DNA from: Uloborus plumipes
Lineage: Eukaryota; Arthropoda; Arachnida; Araneae; Uloboridae
DNA: 64,000 nt
Direction of reading: 5' to 3'
NCBI GenBank assembly: GCA_038373865.1
Contig: JAXGGA010005884.1
Location: 1 to 64,000 of the forward strand
Position numbers and translations under genes: made by a program. Each line of letters opens with the position of its first letter. The stretch's first letter is position 1. Shown piece after piece: positions 10,272 through 21,948 of this stretch. The notes beneath the pieces are model-generated. The model did not search any database. It worked only from the letters and a program-made list of their open reading frames with translations, and was not told the DNA's origin.

Positions 10272-11816
10272 CGTAGGGCTGCTACTTATATTTCTGGCCT
10301 CGGCAACAATAAAGTGTTGCTTAGGGATTGCTGACGATTCCAAACGAAAATTTGACATTTTTAAAACTCCTTTAGGAAAGTTTTGTCATTTTAGCAGGAT
10401 TTGTGTTTTTTAAAATAAGTTGAAAAGTCCTTCCTAAGCAAAAAAAAGGGAATTGACTCGTGAATATTTTTTTGCAATTATTTTTCCTAGTTTTCGACAT
10501 GGATTATGAAGACAAATGTGTACCGCTGAACTTAAATCTTTATGAATAATTGCAACACCATTCTATAGCAATGTAAAAAAAAAAATTAAACAATCAATTA
10601 AACCCTGGTCGACGCGACGTTTGCTTCACGACAAATTCCATAAAGGTTTGAAAAATCGGCAGTTATGGCTGAAAATCTTGATATTGCTAGTGAACTGATG
10701 AAGCATGATCTTCGTACGACATACCTTGAGATTGAGGCATCTTTGGGCATTAGTATGACGAGCATCAAAAAGATTTTTTATTAACATTTGACAGGAAAAA
10801 AATTGTTCGAATTGGATTGTGCAGAATTTGTGAAAACGCTTAAAAGAAGGCTAACGTTTTGGATCCGGGCTGTTCATATGGAAATTTTTCTTTCGACCCA
10901 GGTAGTACGACAGTTGAACCACAAATTTCTTTTCCATTGGAAAGAGAAGGTATAAACTGTCGTACCAGACGTATGAAACCTTGAAAAAATCCCCGGCTCC
11001 AAAGAGTTCGAGTGAAAATTTTCAACCCCATCCTCTAAACTGCATGAGACTTATGGTACAACATGTGTACCGCCCGGTTCCTAAAGGCTAATATCAACTA
11101 GTGCAAGGAAATTATAAAGAAAATACTTTTAAAATGCATCATTGGCAATGTATAGCATCTATAGAGGTGGCACATCATGAATATATGCATATTAGACTAA
11201 AAAGGAAATAGCAATTGATTGTACTTTTGCTTTTATAGATGAGTAAATCCAACAAAAGCTATTCGTGGGAGAAGCACACGGAAGCAAATGGCTGCCTGTT
11301 TCTTCGTGATAAACGGTAACGTGGCAACAGTGGCATAATCGGAATACAAGATTGTCTATTCTGAATGGTAATTAAACATTTGTTTGCAGGAAGACGTTCC
11401 TTAATATTGAGGAAAAGCAGATGATGAGGCGAATCTTTCTTCATCACGGCAATGCGAGCTCCCGAGTATCGCCTCAAACTACAGATTTTTTGACCGGTCA
11501 AAAACATCGAGTTCATAGGTTACGTCTCGTACACTATTGGCTAGTCACCCCAAAGACTTTTTTTAGTTCACGAACATTTAAAACTAATCACGCGATCAAC
11601 GATTTTCGACACTTGAAGTTGCGTTTAATGATTTCAGGAATGCATATTTTTGAGCACCTGAAACTGAGTACAAAGAAGTGCTTCGAAAATTGTTCGACAA
11701 CCATGCAAAAGTGCGTCATTATTCTAGAAAAATAATTATAATAACGATAAAACCAGTTTTGATCATAAATATTTGTTTTTTCATTACTAGATTAGAGATA
11801 CAAATAGCAACCCTCG
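10272..11816 (+). mobile_element. Degenerate mariner element
   Basis: The left end (GTAGGGCTGCTACTTATA near 10273) matches, with mismatches, the inverse of the right end, which reads GAGGGTTGCTATTTGTATC. A TA lies outside each end (10270-10271 and 11817-11818). The interior holds two transposase fragments in mariner order. The length of about 1.55 kb is somewhat above the usual 1.3 kb, from internal decay or insertion. Confidence 0.8.
10665..11735 (+). pseudogene. Mariner transposase relic
   Basis: The N-terminal piece (10665-10784) contains a helix-turn-helix-like segment, HDLRTTYLEIEASLGIS, followed by a stop. The C-terminal piece (about 11421-11735) shows IFLHHGNASSR, a QTTDFLTGQ segment and ...KKCFENCSTTMQKC near its end, in the order known for mariner transposases. 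The catalytic motif normally reads HDNA; here it is HGNA, so a metal-binding aspartate is lost. The middle (about 10785-11420) is out of frame with multiple stops. It cannot encode an active enzyme. Confidence 0.85.
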
Positions 11817-12010
11817 TATTCGGAGATTTTTTTTTTTTTTTACATGAAAACAATTCGGTTGACAAATTTATTAAAATCATTATATTTTAGGAAAATAGTA
11901 ATAGTATTACATGAAATTTTGTTTGTGTATGTAACAATAGTAACAAAAATCATAAAAATCAAAATGTAAAGTTCGTATCAATTACACCTGGTGCATTTAA
12001 TACTAAGAAT

Positions 12011-12763
12011 TAGGGATGCCCCGATAAGCAAATTGACCGATTACCGATTAATCGGTTGTTGATAATCGGCCGATTAATCGGCCGAGCCCATTAATGGTAA
12101 GAATGATTGTTTTAAATACTACGATTTCACAATCACTGTTTTTTCTCTCTTATACAATTCCGAGTTTAGAAATAGTAAGTAATTTATTTCTGAGAAGATT
12201 TTTTTTTTCCATTTTCCTAATTTTCACAAAATAATTTCAGTATTTTATTAAATTTCTTAGAACCGATTTACATATTATTGTCAATAATATTACATTAATA
12301 CATTGTTATTTATATTAATTGGACATAAAAATTAAAAAAAAGGGGGGGGAGGGTCTGTGGTGAGCACTCCACAATTTAGGAGTACTTTTAATTTTCAATT
12401 TTAATTATCAGTAGCAATTTAATTTAAGACTTTTATTCTTTGAAAATTAGAGGTTACCTAACACAGTACTAAGAAGAAAACTATCGCACATGAAAAATGT
12501 TGCAGCATTGTCTATGTGTATATTTATTCAAAGCAGAAGAATAAATTTATTAAAAACTTAATATCAACTATAAGGATTGTTATTACTCTCAATAAAATCA
12601 AGCATATAGTTTCTTAAAGTGAAAGTACACTTACACTTCTTAAAGTGAAGGAAGAATAATATTAAAAATATATTTTTTTTCAGCCGATTAATCGGCCCAA
12701 TTTTGCCAATTATTAATAATCGGCAAAGTGGCCGATTATGGCCGATTAATCGGTGCATCCCTA
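12011..12763. mobile_element. hAT-type MITE with exact 8-bp target duplication
   Basis: The ends are TAGGGATGC and the inverse GCATCCCTA. CTAAGAAT flanks both sides (12003-12010 and 12764-12771), the 8-bp duplication characteristic of hAT. Subterminal regions carry repeated ATTAATCGGCCGA words in both orientations, as hAT elements commonly do. There is no transposase frame. A degraded relative is at 30918-31436. Confidence 0.9.
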
Positions 12764-12771
12764 CTAAGAAT

Positions 12772-14249
12772 AGAAGATCTCTACTACGGCTGAAGTTTCG
12801 TCTCGCGATGCAAGTTAAGTTGTATTAAAGCGAAATCAAATCATGTTGCTGCAAATTAAACGTATTACATAATAATTAAAAGCGGTAAACAATGATTAAT
12901 AACTCGAACTTTTGTTTGCTTTTGTTCAAGTTTAAAAATGGGAACTCGGTTGGTCAACTTATTACTCAATCTGATTATGCTCGGTATGCACACCACGATT
13001 GCCTTTCAAAGAGTCTTAAATGAGCTTCAGAAAATCTTATTTAGCACAAAAGAAAGTCTTTTTTTCAAGTTCAAACAAATAACCAACTGCACAATCATTG
13101 CGCATTGTAACACTTTTATAGTCAGCATTGGTAATTATTATGCGCGCGAAAATGAACTCATTTTCAAACTCTCCTTTTATGTCTTTGTAACGCATCCACG
13201 CGTGACGAATCAATGTAACAAAAATCAATTGAGCTAACTCACAGTAATTAGCTGGATCCAGTAAAGCTTTTCAAATGGTTATTTTAAGTAATCTTTTCAT
13301 GCTCCCAAAGCGGTCCATCATATGAGAAAATCATCTTTTTTCCCCCTCTCTTTCTTAGAAACGCAGAATCAATTATTGCACTGACACACATAACATGATA
13401 ATGAGAATGTGCTGTTTTTCTCTCCGCTTTTTTATTTATTTATTTTTTAATTTTGATCTTGATATCTGTTACTAATAAGGTGAAAAGATACAGCTAAGAG
13501 TTCTTTCAAAGACGTTTGTTTTTTCAAGGCCTTTAAAAAAAGTGTACTAACCAAGATATCATGTGACACTGTAACAATGGCAATAAATTAGTAGCAGTCG
13601 AAAGAGCCTGTTTAGAATTCTTTCTTTCATTTTGCTATTATATCAAATGCCAACTAAATTGAACCGCTCTTAATAAATTTGCACTTTTTATATCTTCTCT
13701 AATTCTCTAAATAGCCACCAAAATTTAAATAATTTCAGTTGATTTATTTGTGACATTCAAGGTACACACAATGAATTTTCTGACGCTTATTTCAAGATAA
13801 ACTCTGAAGTTTTATCCGAAATATAACTTTTCTTAGGCTTTCGGTAATAAAAATCATTCTTTGTATGATACATCTATTCTCTGTACCGTTAATGAACTTT
13901 TCTTATTATTAAATAATGATTTAATAAATAAATTTTTAAAAAAGATATTTTTTAAAAATATATTTTTCAATTAACTTTTTTTAGTAAGAAAAGCTTTATT
14001 ATATTTACTATAGTAAATATCGTACGCGCAAATCAGTTTCGAAATAAAATTGCGAAACCTTAGTGGAAAATATTTCATTCACAGAAAGAGGCTGGAAAGA
14101 GAAAAATATTTACCCCCAAGCTTATCAACAGCTCTTTAGATAACTAAAAAAAAACTTTTATCTTTCAAAAGGTCTTTGACACTTCATGACATTTTTTTTC
14201 TCTCGGAAAGAATAGTTGTAAATAAAAAAAGCTCGAGTACTAAGTAATA
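12772..14249. other. AT-rich region upstream of the 14.3-kb promoter
   Basis: A 99-codon plus-strand frame at 12938-13237 begins with a hydrophobic stretch (residues 3-24) but shows no domain or splice context. A very good acceptor-like site (CCCCTCTCTTTCTTAG, ends 13360) is followed within 9 codons by a stop in the phase-1 frame. GATA-type words (AGATAA, TTATCT) occur at 14128-14165, near the promoter. Confidence 0.4.
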
Positions 14250-14308
14250 GCGCATGCGCATCTTATATCTCTATATAAAGCTGGAATTACTGTCTCTACG
14301 GCTCAGTT
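14250..14308 (+). promoter_or_regulatory. Core promoter: palindromic GCGCATGCGC, TATA box and initiator
   Basis: GCGCATGCGCA at 14250-14260 matches the established NRF-1/Ewg-type consensus. TATATAA follows at 14273-14279. An arthropod-type initiator TCAGTT lies at 14303-14308. The distance from the start of TATA to the initiator A (14305) is 32 bases, as expected. The three elements are in the right order on one strand. No transcript evidence is available. Confidence 0.6.
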
Positions 14309-14455
14309 CGAATTCTTTTATTTGTGTCCACATTGAACAACGTTCTGGTGAAAAATAATTGCTATTTTCTGTTTGCTTTCGAAGTAATTCAACCATTAGT
14401 TTGATATTTGGATATTTATCAACGGATTATTCTTCTGTTTAGACTTCTCTTATTC
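14305..14455 (+). other. Candidate 5' untranslated exon
   Basis: From the initiator to a strong donor (TTC|GTAAGT at 14456) there are 151 bases without a single ATG, as expected for a 5' leader exon. The next plausible exon on this strand is 18183-18282, which would imply a 3.7-kb intron. Confidence 0.45.
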
Positions 14456-14461
14456 GTAAGT

Positions 14462-15480
14462 AAAATTCCTTTCGGCATTGAATGTCGGTTTAAAATCAAT
14501 TTGAAATGTTCTTAAGTTCTTTGAAATTATGAAAGTGAAAATAGTTTCATGGCTTAATGAGAAGAGTTATTCAACTGTGTTTCGGCAAAAGGGTTTTTAA
14601 TAAGTAATTCAAAACTGAGAAAAGGATGTAAAAACTTAAACTTTGCATAGATTCGGAAATCTTGTAAAAAATCATTTTAGGAATTTAAAAAGCGAAACTG
14701 GATTACATAAACTTAAATTATAACTTCTGAATAAAAAATTTAAAAAAAAATGTCTTCTATACTTAGCATCGTTTAATTTTTTTATTATTTATTTAATTCA
14801 GAAATGACGTTTTGTAATCATGTTTAGTAATAACTGATCCTTTTATCTTTTAATGTAGCAGTTCACTTACAAATACTTCAGGTCGAGTGCTTCTTAAGAA
14901 ATTAAGATTAACATTTTGATGATGAAGTATATAAATACCTTGGTGCGGTAAATATAAAATAAAAATACGACGTTAAAAAAGCACAAATACGTAGGGAAAA
15001 CTGCAAGTATGCAGTCAGTATATAAGCATCAGTAAGTAATGAAGGAAAAAAGTAAGCAAGAAATGGATATCATGTTTGAGTACAGTTCATACCTAATGTC
15101 TATGAACAATGGATAGGTATACTTCTATGAATAATATAAAGTAATTCTATGAATAATATAAAGTAATTTTATGAATAATATAAAGTATTTTTTTTTATTA
15201 TTATTTCAGAAAGTCTACACAGTTATTTACATTTCAATTATATTAACTATTTTAACATTTTAATTTATGAGTACCTTACGACCGAGCCCCGCTCGGTTAA
15301 AAATAAAAAGAGGTTTGTAAAATCCTGTTTTTTTTCTAAAGTTCGAAGTACTTATTTAAATAAACTTGAAAAGCATTTTTAGCCCTTAGTTGCAATTACG
15401 CATTAAAAACATATGTAATTTATTTTAAAAAACACAACCTTATTTGGATGAGACATCATCATTACAACCAAATTTAAACG
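14462..15480. other. No gene seen; possible intron 1
   Basis: AT-rich with a short tandem repeat at 15122-15188. A GAGCCCCGCTC inverted repeat near 15283-15296 is isolated. Confidence 0.4.
15122..15188 (+). repeat. 22-bp tandem repeat, three copies
   Basis: The unit ATTCTATGAATAATATAAAG plus TA is repeated three times with one or two substitutions. Confidence 0.85.
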
Positions 15481-15716
15481 ATGAGCACCATGGGGGTGCT
15501 GGGCCAAGGGTTTGCTCGGCCCTTGGCCTGGTTCAAAAAGAACAGAGCGCTCTTCAGGACCCCATCCCGGTCAAACACGAGTTCCTGGAGTGTGAAATGA
15601 AGTGAAAGTCAAAAACAACTGAAACCAAATGCGTACTGGAGAACAGGGACTCTGTATCCATTCTATTCAACCCCTACCGTGCCTTTGGCGCCAAATGAAA
15701 TGAAATGAAAATCACA
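15481..15716 (+). mobile_element. SINE-like retroposon with (AAATG)n tail
   Basis: A GC-richer block of about 236 bases begins GATGAGCACCATGGGGGTG. It contains a strong hairpin (GGCCAAGGG / CCCTTGGCC), and a GGTTCAAAAA word resembles a polymerase III B box. It ends in AAATGAAATGAAATG. The tail and size suggest a SINE, but the A box is not clear. Confidence 0.4.
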
Positions 15717-17336
15717 CCACAATAACTTAATTTTGATCGATCTTTTTAACATTTCAAAAACAATAACAATTCTTACGTGTTCATGTAGTAAAAATAAGTA
15801 TTGCTTGTATTATTTTCGCATATTTACTCACTTAACATTGGTGAAATACCACTTATTATCTTCAATGTAATATTTTGCTCTTTTTTTTCGTCTATTTATA
15901 CTTACTTGCATTATAATTATAATTATTGCAACATAATTTCCTATGCAAAATTAATTAAATATAAATCACTCAATGTATTTTTTATTGAGTTTTACTAAAA
16001 GCAAACTTCTTCCTCTGCAATAACGTTGATAACGGCTTAATAATTACTCGAAAAGCTGTTCGCATTCATTTTGTGAGATTGCTTTCGTAGTTCTCAATGA
16101 TACTTCGTGTAGCAACAGCGTCCTTAAAATAACTCTTTTCAACTTCGTCTTACATTTTGAGGATAAAGAGAAGGCGTAGGATAATATATGAGTTCAATAC
16201 ATTGGAGGACTTATCACACAGGCAGACATTTTCTTGCTAATTATCGCTCCTTCAGTGCTCCAAGATATTTTAACTGTTTCCGTTCAGATATTCTTGACGA
16301 ATACGGAAAATTTAGGCCTACAAACTCTTCGAAACATTTAAAACTATATTTAATCTTGAAAAAAAAAAAAAAGAAAATTTATGAAGAACATCCGTATTGT
16401 TTGACATGGTGAACAAAGGCATTGAGATTCTAGTAGGGCGTTGACTGATAGTTAAGGAGTATCATGCACGCACGATAACACAGATGACATACGATAACGC
16501 AGGGATAAAGCTCTTGTCAAAAAAGCGCTTTGACTTACTGTATGCTCTCGTCCACATCATTTCATAGCTTTTTGATGCATTCCTTTTTATTTCCGGAATT
16601 TAGAATTGCATTTAGATTAAAAAACAAATAAATTTAAGAGCATGTTCGGAATTCATTTACTATCTTTAAGTTTTTCGGGGTTATAACACTGATTTCGCTC
16701 TAATACACTCCCCCTTTTTGAGAAATCCCAAATTGTTTATTGCTCTCGCTTGACCATGGTTGATTTCCTATCCTTTTACCTATTTTTGTTTATATCACAT
16801 TTCTTTTCGCGCTTTGGTTCGAAGAAATTTTGCAGACAAATGAAACCCCGAAAGTTGAATTACAGTGTAAACAATTCTTAATGAATCTTGAACGGGAAAC
16901 TTATCGCCAATTTGGTACATTCCTAATTATGATAATTCTTCGAAAAGCTCCTTTAAAACGTAAATTATCCACCAAAAAAGTAAATTAGGTGGTCAAGATA
17001 AACAATACTTTTTTCAACATATGTTGAGAAATTTTGTTATCAATTACTTTTGAATACGTTAATCTTTCTTGGAATAGAACAAATTAATCTTAACAACAGA
17101 CGATAATAAACAAACCAAGGTTGCCACTAAAGACATGACAATTCATATGAAATTATAAATTATTCTTAAACAATCGATGCTGCAGACAATAAATATTACT
17201 TACGTCATATGAAATCTTTAAAACATATACTAAAGGTTACCATGATATCTAAAACGAATAAAAATTACCAAAAAATAATAATTTTAATTTTGACATATTT
17301 AATTTAAATTACGTATTTTGCAATGACGAATTGCGA

Positions 17337-17339
<3 letters not shown>
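15717..17339. other. No gene seen
   Basis: AT-rich. The 74-codon frame at 16188-16412 ends in a lysine-coding A-run and has no recognisable features. Confidence 0.45.

Positions 17340-17383
<44 letters not shown>
17340..17383. repeat. (GT)n microsatellite, about 22 units
   Basis: An uninterrupted TG run. It creates antisense Thr-His open frames that are not genes. Confidence 0.98.
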
Positions 17384-17385
<2 letters not shown>

Positions 17386-17389
17386 GCAA

Positions 17390-18060
17390 TCGCGCGTGTG
17401 TGTGCTCTTTCGCCACATGTCCTGAATAGGCCCCCTGTAGCGGACCGAAAGGCAGGAGGGAACTGTTGCACCGGGAAGCAAGGCATTGGCAATTTGAAAG
17501 AGGAACTACACGACGTCTGAGGTCCAAAAAGAAAACGTAGCCATTTGTCATTTCTAAACAGGGTAAACTGAAATTTGTGTAACATTTTCACTTTTGGAAA
17601 CATAGAGTAAACGCCTGGCTGCAAGTATTGATTACGATAACTTCTATTGGTCAGAAACAAATTAAAGTTTTTTTTTCTTTTTTTTTTTTTTTAATATTTC
17701 TGAATTAGGAAAACACTGTGTGGGAAGAATGAAACAGGAAGTTGTGGTTGCGTCTCCTATTCGATCATTGTCTGGACACGCCCACCAGTGCTCATGATGA
17801 CAAAAATATCCTACAGCAACAATTAAAAGCGGCTGTTCTATTTACAGTACGGCCATTTGTCTGCAAATAACTTAAGCTACTTGATTGCCTTTTCGAATGC
17901 GGATCTTTGACAAGATCTATCGGCCCGCTTTAACGTACCGTTTCAAACGGCAGTTCAACACCTCGTAAATCTTCGCGGTTCTGAGTGTTCGGTACACAGA
18001 ATGCTTTCTGCGTATCATGCCGTAAAAGTGTTCATGCTTCAGCTCCTAGTTTCGAAGAAT
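17390..18060. other. Balanced-composition, CpG-containing unique stretch upstream of the 18.2-kb exon
   Basis: Sequence from about 17390 to 18060, apart from a T-run near 17670, is richer in GC and CpG than its surroundings. It is non-repetitive within the window and shows no long frame. This is compatible with conserved non-coding or regulatory DNA. Confidence 0.3.
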
Positions 18061-18182
18061 CACGTTTGAGGATGAAAAGTTCGATTCCTTAGAACCAATT
18101 TCCATGCTTAATAAAATATGGCTTATAAGAGAAATAAAGAATTAGGTTTTCTTTTTCTCTGTCATTGATGAGCGATTCGCAG

Positions 18183-18282
18183 GAATCTGACAGAATGCTC
18201 AAAAAATTGATGCCGCTGTTTGAGATTCATATGACATACCTTTGGTTTTCTATGATTCTACTGGGTTTTCTGTTCGTTGAAG
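18183..18282 (+). CDS. Candidate signal-peptide or signal-anchor exon
   Basis: A pyrimidine tract and an acceptor (GATTCGCAG, ends 18182) precede ATG 18195. The frame starts MLKKLMPLFEIH and continues with the hydrophobic MTYLWFSMILLGFLFVE, then one base and a donor (GAAG|GTAATA, 18279-18288). The second or third Met (residues 6 or 13) would also give a good signal peptide. Coding length is 29 codons plus one base, a phase-1 exit as is common after signal peptides. It lies 3.7 kb downstream of the leader exon at 14305-14455 on the same strand, so the two could be exons 1 and 2 of one gene. The mature protein is not identified. Confidence 0.4.
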
Positions 18283-21200
18283 GTAATAATATTGAAAAGT
18301 TTAGGTGTGCCATTTAAATATTTACTGAAAAGCTGCTTTGATTTATAATAATAAAAAAAAAGAAGTGTCTGTAAGTCGCCTGAAGCAAAAACGAATCTTT
18401 TGAAAGATTAAAAAAAAGAAAGAAAAAACGTGCAGTAATGATATTGAATGCCTGAATTTGGTGATCAGGCATGTAAAAAGCCAACTGTCGAAGAGGAAAA
18501 AAAAGAATTTAATGAAGTGGGAGAATGCGTCATGCAGTATGGCGTCAATGAACCAAACACGCTTAAGAAGGTATAGTTGAACTTGTTAAGAAAGGATTGT
18601 AAAACTGCGGTACTTAGAAGAAAAAAAAACATTTTTTTTTTTTTTTTTTTTTTGTAAACATGAAAAAATTGCAAGAAACTTTTTTATGTTAATTTGATTG
18701 AAATTAAACGAGTGACTCTTTAATTCTGAGAAAATATATTAAAGCTGCGTCTCTTGTTAAATGTACTTCGTATGAAAGCAGCAAATGCAGGAAAAACGTA
18801 ATGAAAAGATTTATAAATGTGCAATATGATAACTTATTTTTGTCCTGAAGGTGGCTGCAAATATTTTAGAAAAATTTTTGCAGGTAAATTGAACGAAAGG
18901 TGAAAATTAGAGAGATTTTACATGAATAAGATTGGAGAAAAAAGTTTGCGCGCAAAGAGATTTTTAAAATATAAGTAGGGATTTCTTGAATTGAGCCTTT
19001 ACAAAACCGAAAACTTTTAGGTACAGAAAAAACATATAAGTTACGCAAGTTTGTTTTTCCTGTAAGGGGTAATAAACATTCTTCGTATCAGGTAAAAATT
19101 GAGAAATTGTCTGAAGAGGTTTTAGTTTTTCGATCACGATCATTTTACAGTAGGGATCTTTCTAGAAAGTTTTATGACTAAAAAATTCCTTAATCGGGGG
19201 AATTTCGTTGTTTTGATGAAAATTCAGGAGAGATTTACTTCCTTAGAAAATTCGAAAGAAGGCATCGAAACTCGGAATCTACCAAAGGAATTGAAAGAGT
19301 TGTCAACTAAGTAATACGCAAATAAACTCCAAACATATTAAAAAAGCTGCACTTAAGTCAAATCCAATAAACACAAATTCTTACTTTCTTTCTTTCTACT
19401 TCGCCAAAGAAGCTGGTCTTATCTATTGTATTCATTACTTATTATGCGAAAAATTCCGCTGAGATCTCAACTCCTCGATAGTCGCTGTTTCGGGAGTTAA
19501 AATCTGTACAAAGAGTTCTAAAGGATTAAACAGGGTTTTGTTCTTTTCCCAGAACGAAAGATTGGTAAAATGCACGTTCGTACTCTTGCCGCTTTTTGAA
19601 ATCAAGCTGGATCTCGGAAATGGGGAAACTTGCGATTTCGCGTTTACTCTTTTTGTTTACTGTTGAAGCTTCAAAGTTTTAATGATACACTGAAAACGCT
19701 AGTCAGTTATCGCTCCTGATGGGTGGCATCATCAGGGTCGGATACAAAGGGATTGTCAGATGTTTCCTGAACCCCCAATCCCTTAAATTATTGACGATAT
19801 TATCCATACGTCGCTATTGTGCTTGATTAGAGTTTAATGATGCGTAGAAAATGATTGGATGGATGAAGAATATGATGCAAATATATTACTACACATTGCC
19901 TTCAAATATTTATGAATAAATTAAAGGGCTTGCTCTGCAATATTTTAACTCTGCAAATAATTTGTTTAAGTAATTATTTCAAATACTGCTTCTTCTGTTG
20001 TTTCAAAAATCAAAGTTTATCCCTACTGTGCCTTATTCCTGCCAATTAGGTGCTATTTATTGACTACCAAATAGCTCCAGAAATTTTTCGAACCCAAAAC
20101 TCGATAAGTTTCATCCTGTCCCCCCCCCTCCCCTCCCCTTAAAGTACTGTTCTGTATCCGCCCATGGATGTCATCCTCAGATTCTTTTTTAAAAAGTTTT
20201 GGTATACACACGATGGAAGAATATTTGAATGGAGACAAACAAAGTAACACCAACTTAAACGCATAAAATCTGCCTGTCTCTTCGTTATTACTACATAATT
20301 CATTTAGTGTCCGACAAACATGTTTCAGGTTCCAATATTCAATAGTCATCAATATTTTTTAAAAGCTCTTTCAATCCAAATGGTTTCAATACTTTATATT
20401 TGAATACAGTAACTACATAAGCAATATGTAGCCAAATTAAACGTATCGAAAGTAAAATCTTGAGAATAATGATTAAGTTTGTTTCGAAGTATTAATGTTA
20501 GGTAGTTATGGCACTGTAACTTGTGTAATAATGAATAAATAAATGCATTTTTTAATAATGCCCAACAATTTCAAGGTACTCTCTTTTTGGATTAAAAAAT
20601 TCAGTTACAACTGATAAAAAAATCGAAAATTTTAAAATGCAAATTTAGAAAAGGATATTTTTAAAACAGCAAACTCAATACCGCAAATCAATAGCTTTTC
20701 ACTGCACAAATACCATTTCATTACGGTACGATTCCCACCTAAAATGTCTAGCTTGGTTAAGAGTTAGTTCTTTAAGTTGTTTTTTAATAAAATTACATTC
20801 ATAAAAGTATTTTTAATGCCATACATATTAAATAGTAGTTTTTAATGATAAGGAGAAATCTCGTAATAGTGTATACTAATAATACAACGAAATATTCTTT
20901 TTGACGAAATGAATGTTCATTCCTGTGCTAAATGTTACTTTTATTTATTTATTTAAAGTATTGCGCACTACAGAAAAATCCAATTACAGTGGCAAGTAAA
21001 ACAAGTACATATAAAACAAATTATACATTAAAAATATTGAAACATATAGACTTAAAACAATTAAAAGGCAGGTTTAAAATATCTGAGACACGACAAGGAG
21101 TTAAAATTTTGTAAAAATTTAAAAGACAACAAACGAATTAAAACAAATTACACATTTAAAATTTTTAAACAAATAGACTTAAAATTATTGAAAGACATAT

Positions 21201-21395
21201 TAAAAATATCCAAAACGCGACAATGAGAGTTAAAAAGTTTGTAAAATTTAAAAAGGCAAAAATTATCAACGTAATTAAACTTTGTAAAAATATTTGTAAA
21301 ACACAGATGACTCCTAAGAGTTCTATTTAGAACAGCAAAATGGATAGAATTAATAATATCTGAGCATTCAATTAGATTGTTAAGTGCTTTATAAA
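18283..21395. other. No confident gene; possible intron
   Basis: AT-rich with poly-T at 18631 and a short hairpin (CCTGATG...CATCATCAGG) near 19718. A poly-C tract lies at 20120. No frame has domain or splice support. Confidence 0.4.
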
Positions 21396-21914
21396 ACAAG
21401 AAGTTCTGTCAAGAACTAAACGAGCCTACTTTCCCGTACATCGACATCGGCATTCTTGCATCTGATCATTATTCTCTTGATTATCTGAGACGTAAAATTA
21501 TGTCAAACATACCTTTTTAGCAATTAGAGCTGATTTCGAAAAGCAAAATATACCCCTTTCATCAGATGAAATAGACACGTAAAAAGTAATTAACGAATAA
21601 ATAAAGTTTTGTCGCACCTTTTAAAGAGTGTAACTGTTACAGTACCTCCGTAGAAAAAATCCTTCATCGTTTTCAAAAAATAATAATAATATTAATAATA
21701 ATAATAAAATAAATAAATAAAAGTACAAAGAGCATCAAAACACATTTTATCAAAGAAAGAAAAAAAAAAAGAAAAAAAAAAAAACTCGTCCGTTAATAAA
21801 ATGTCTCGAATTTCACTTTTAATCTGTTACCAGTTGTTAAATATAAATAAAGAATAAAATGTTCTCGTGAATGAAAAATTTTTGTTACAAAAAAAACATC
21901 GTCTGCCAAAAAAA

Positions 21915-21948
<34 letters not shown>

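Noticed and set aside
17299..17660. Minus-strand frames with Thr-His runs
   Set aside because: Created by the GT microsatellite; no other coding evidence.
20100..20180. Poly-C tract beside GTATCCGCCCATGG as a transposon end
   Set aside because: No matching second terminus or target duplication was found.
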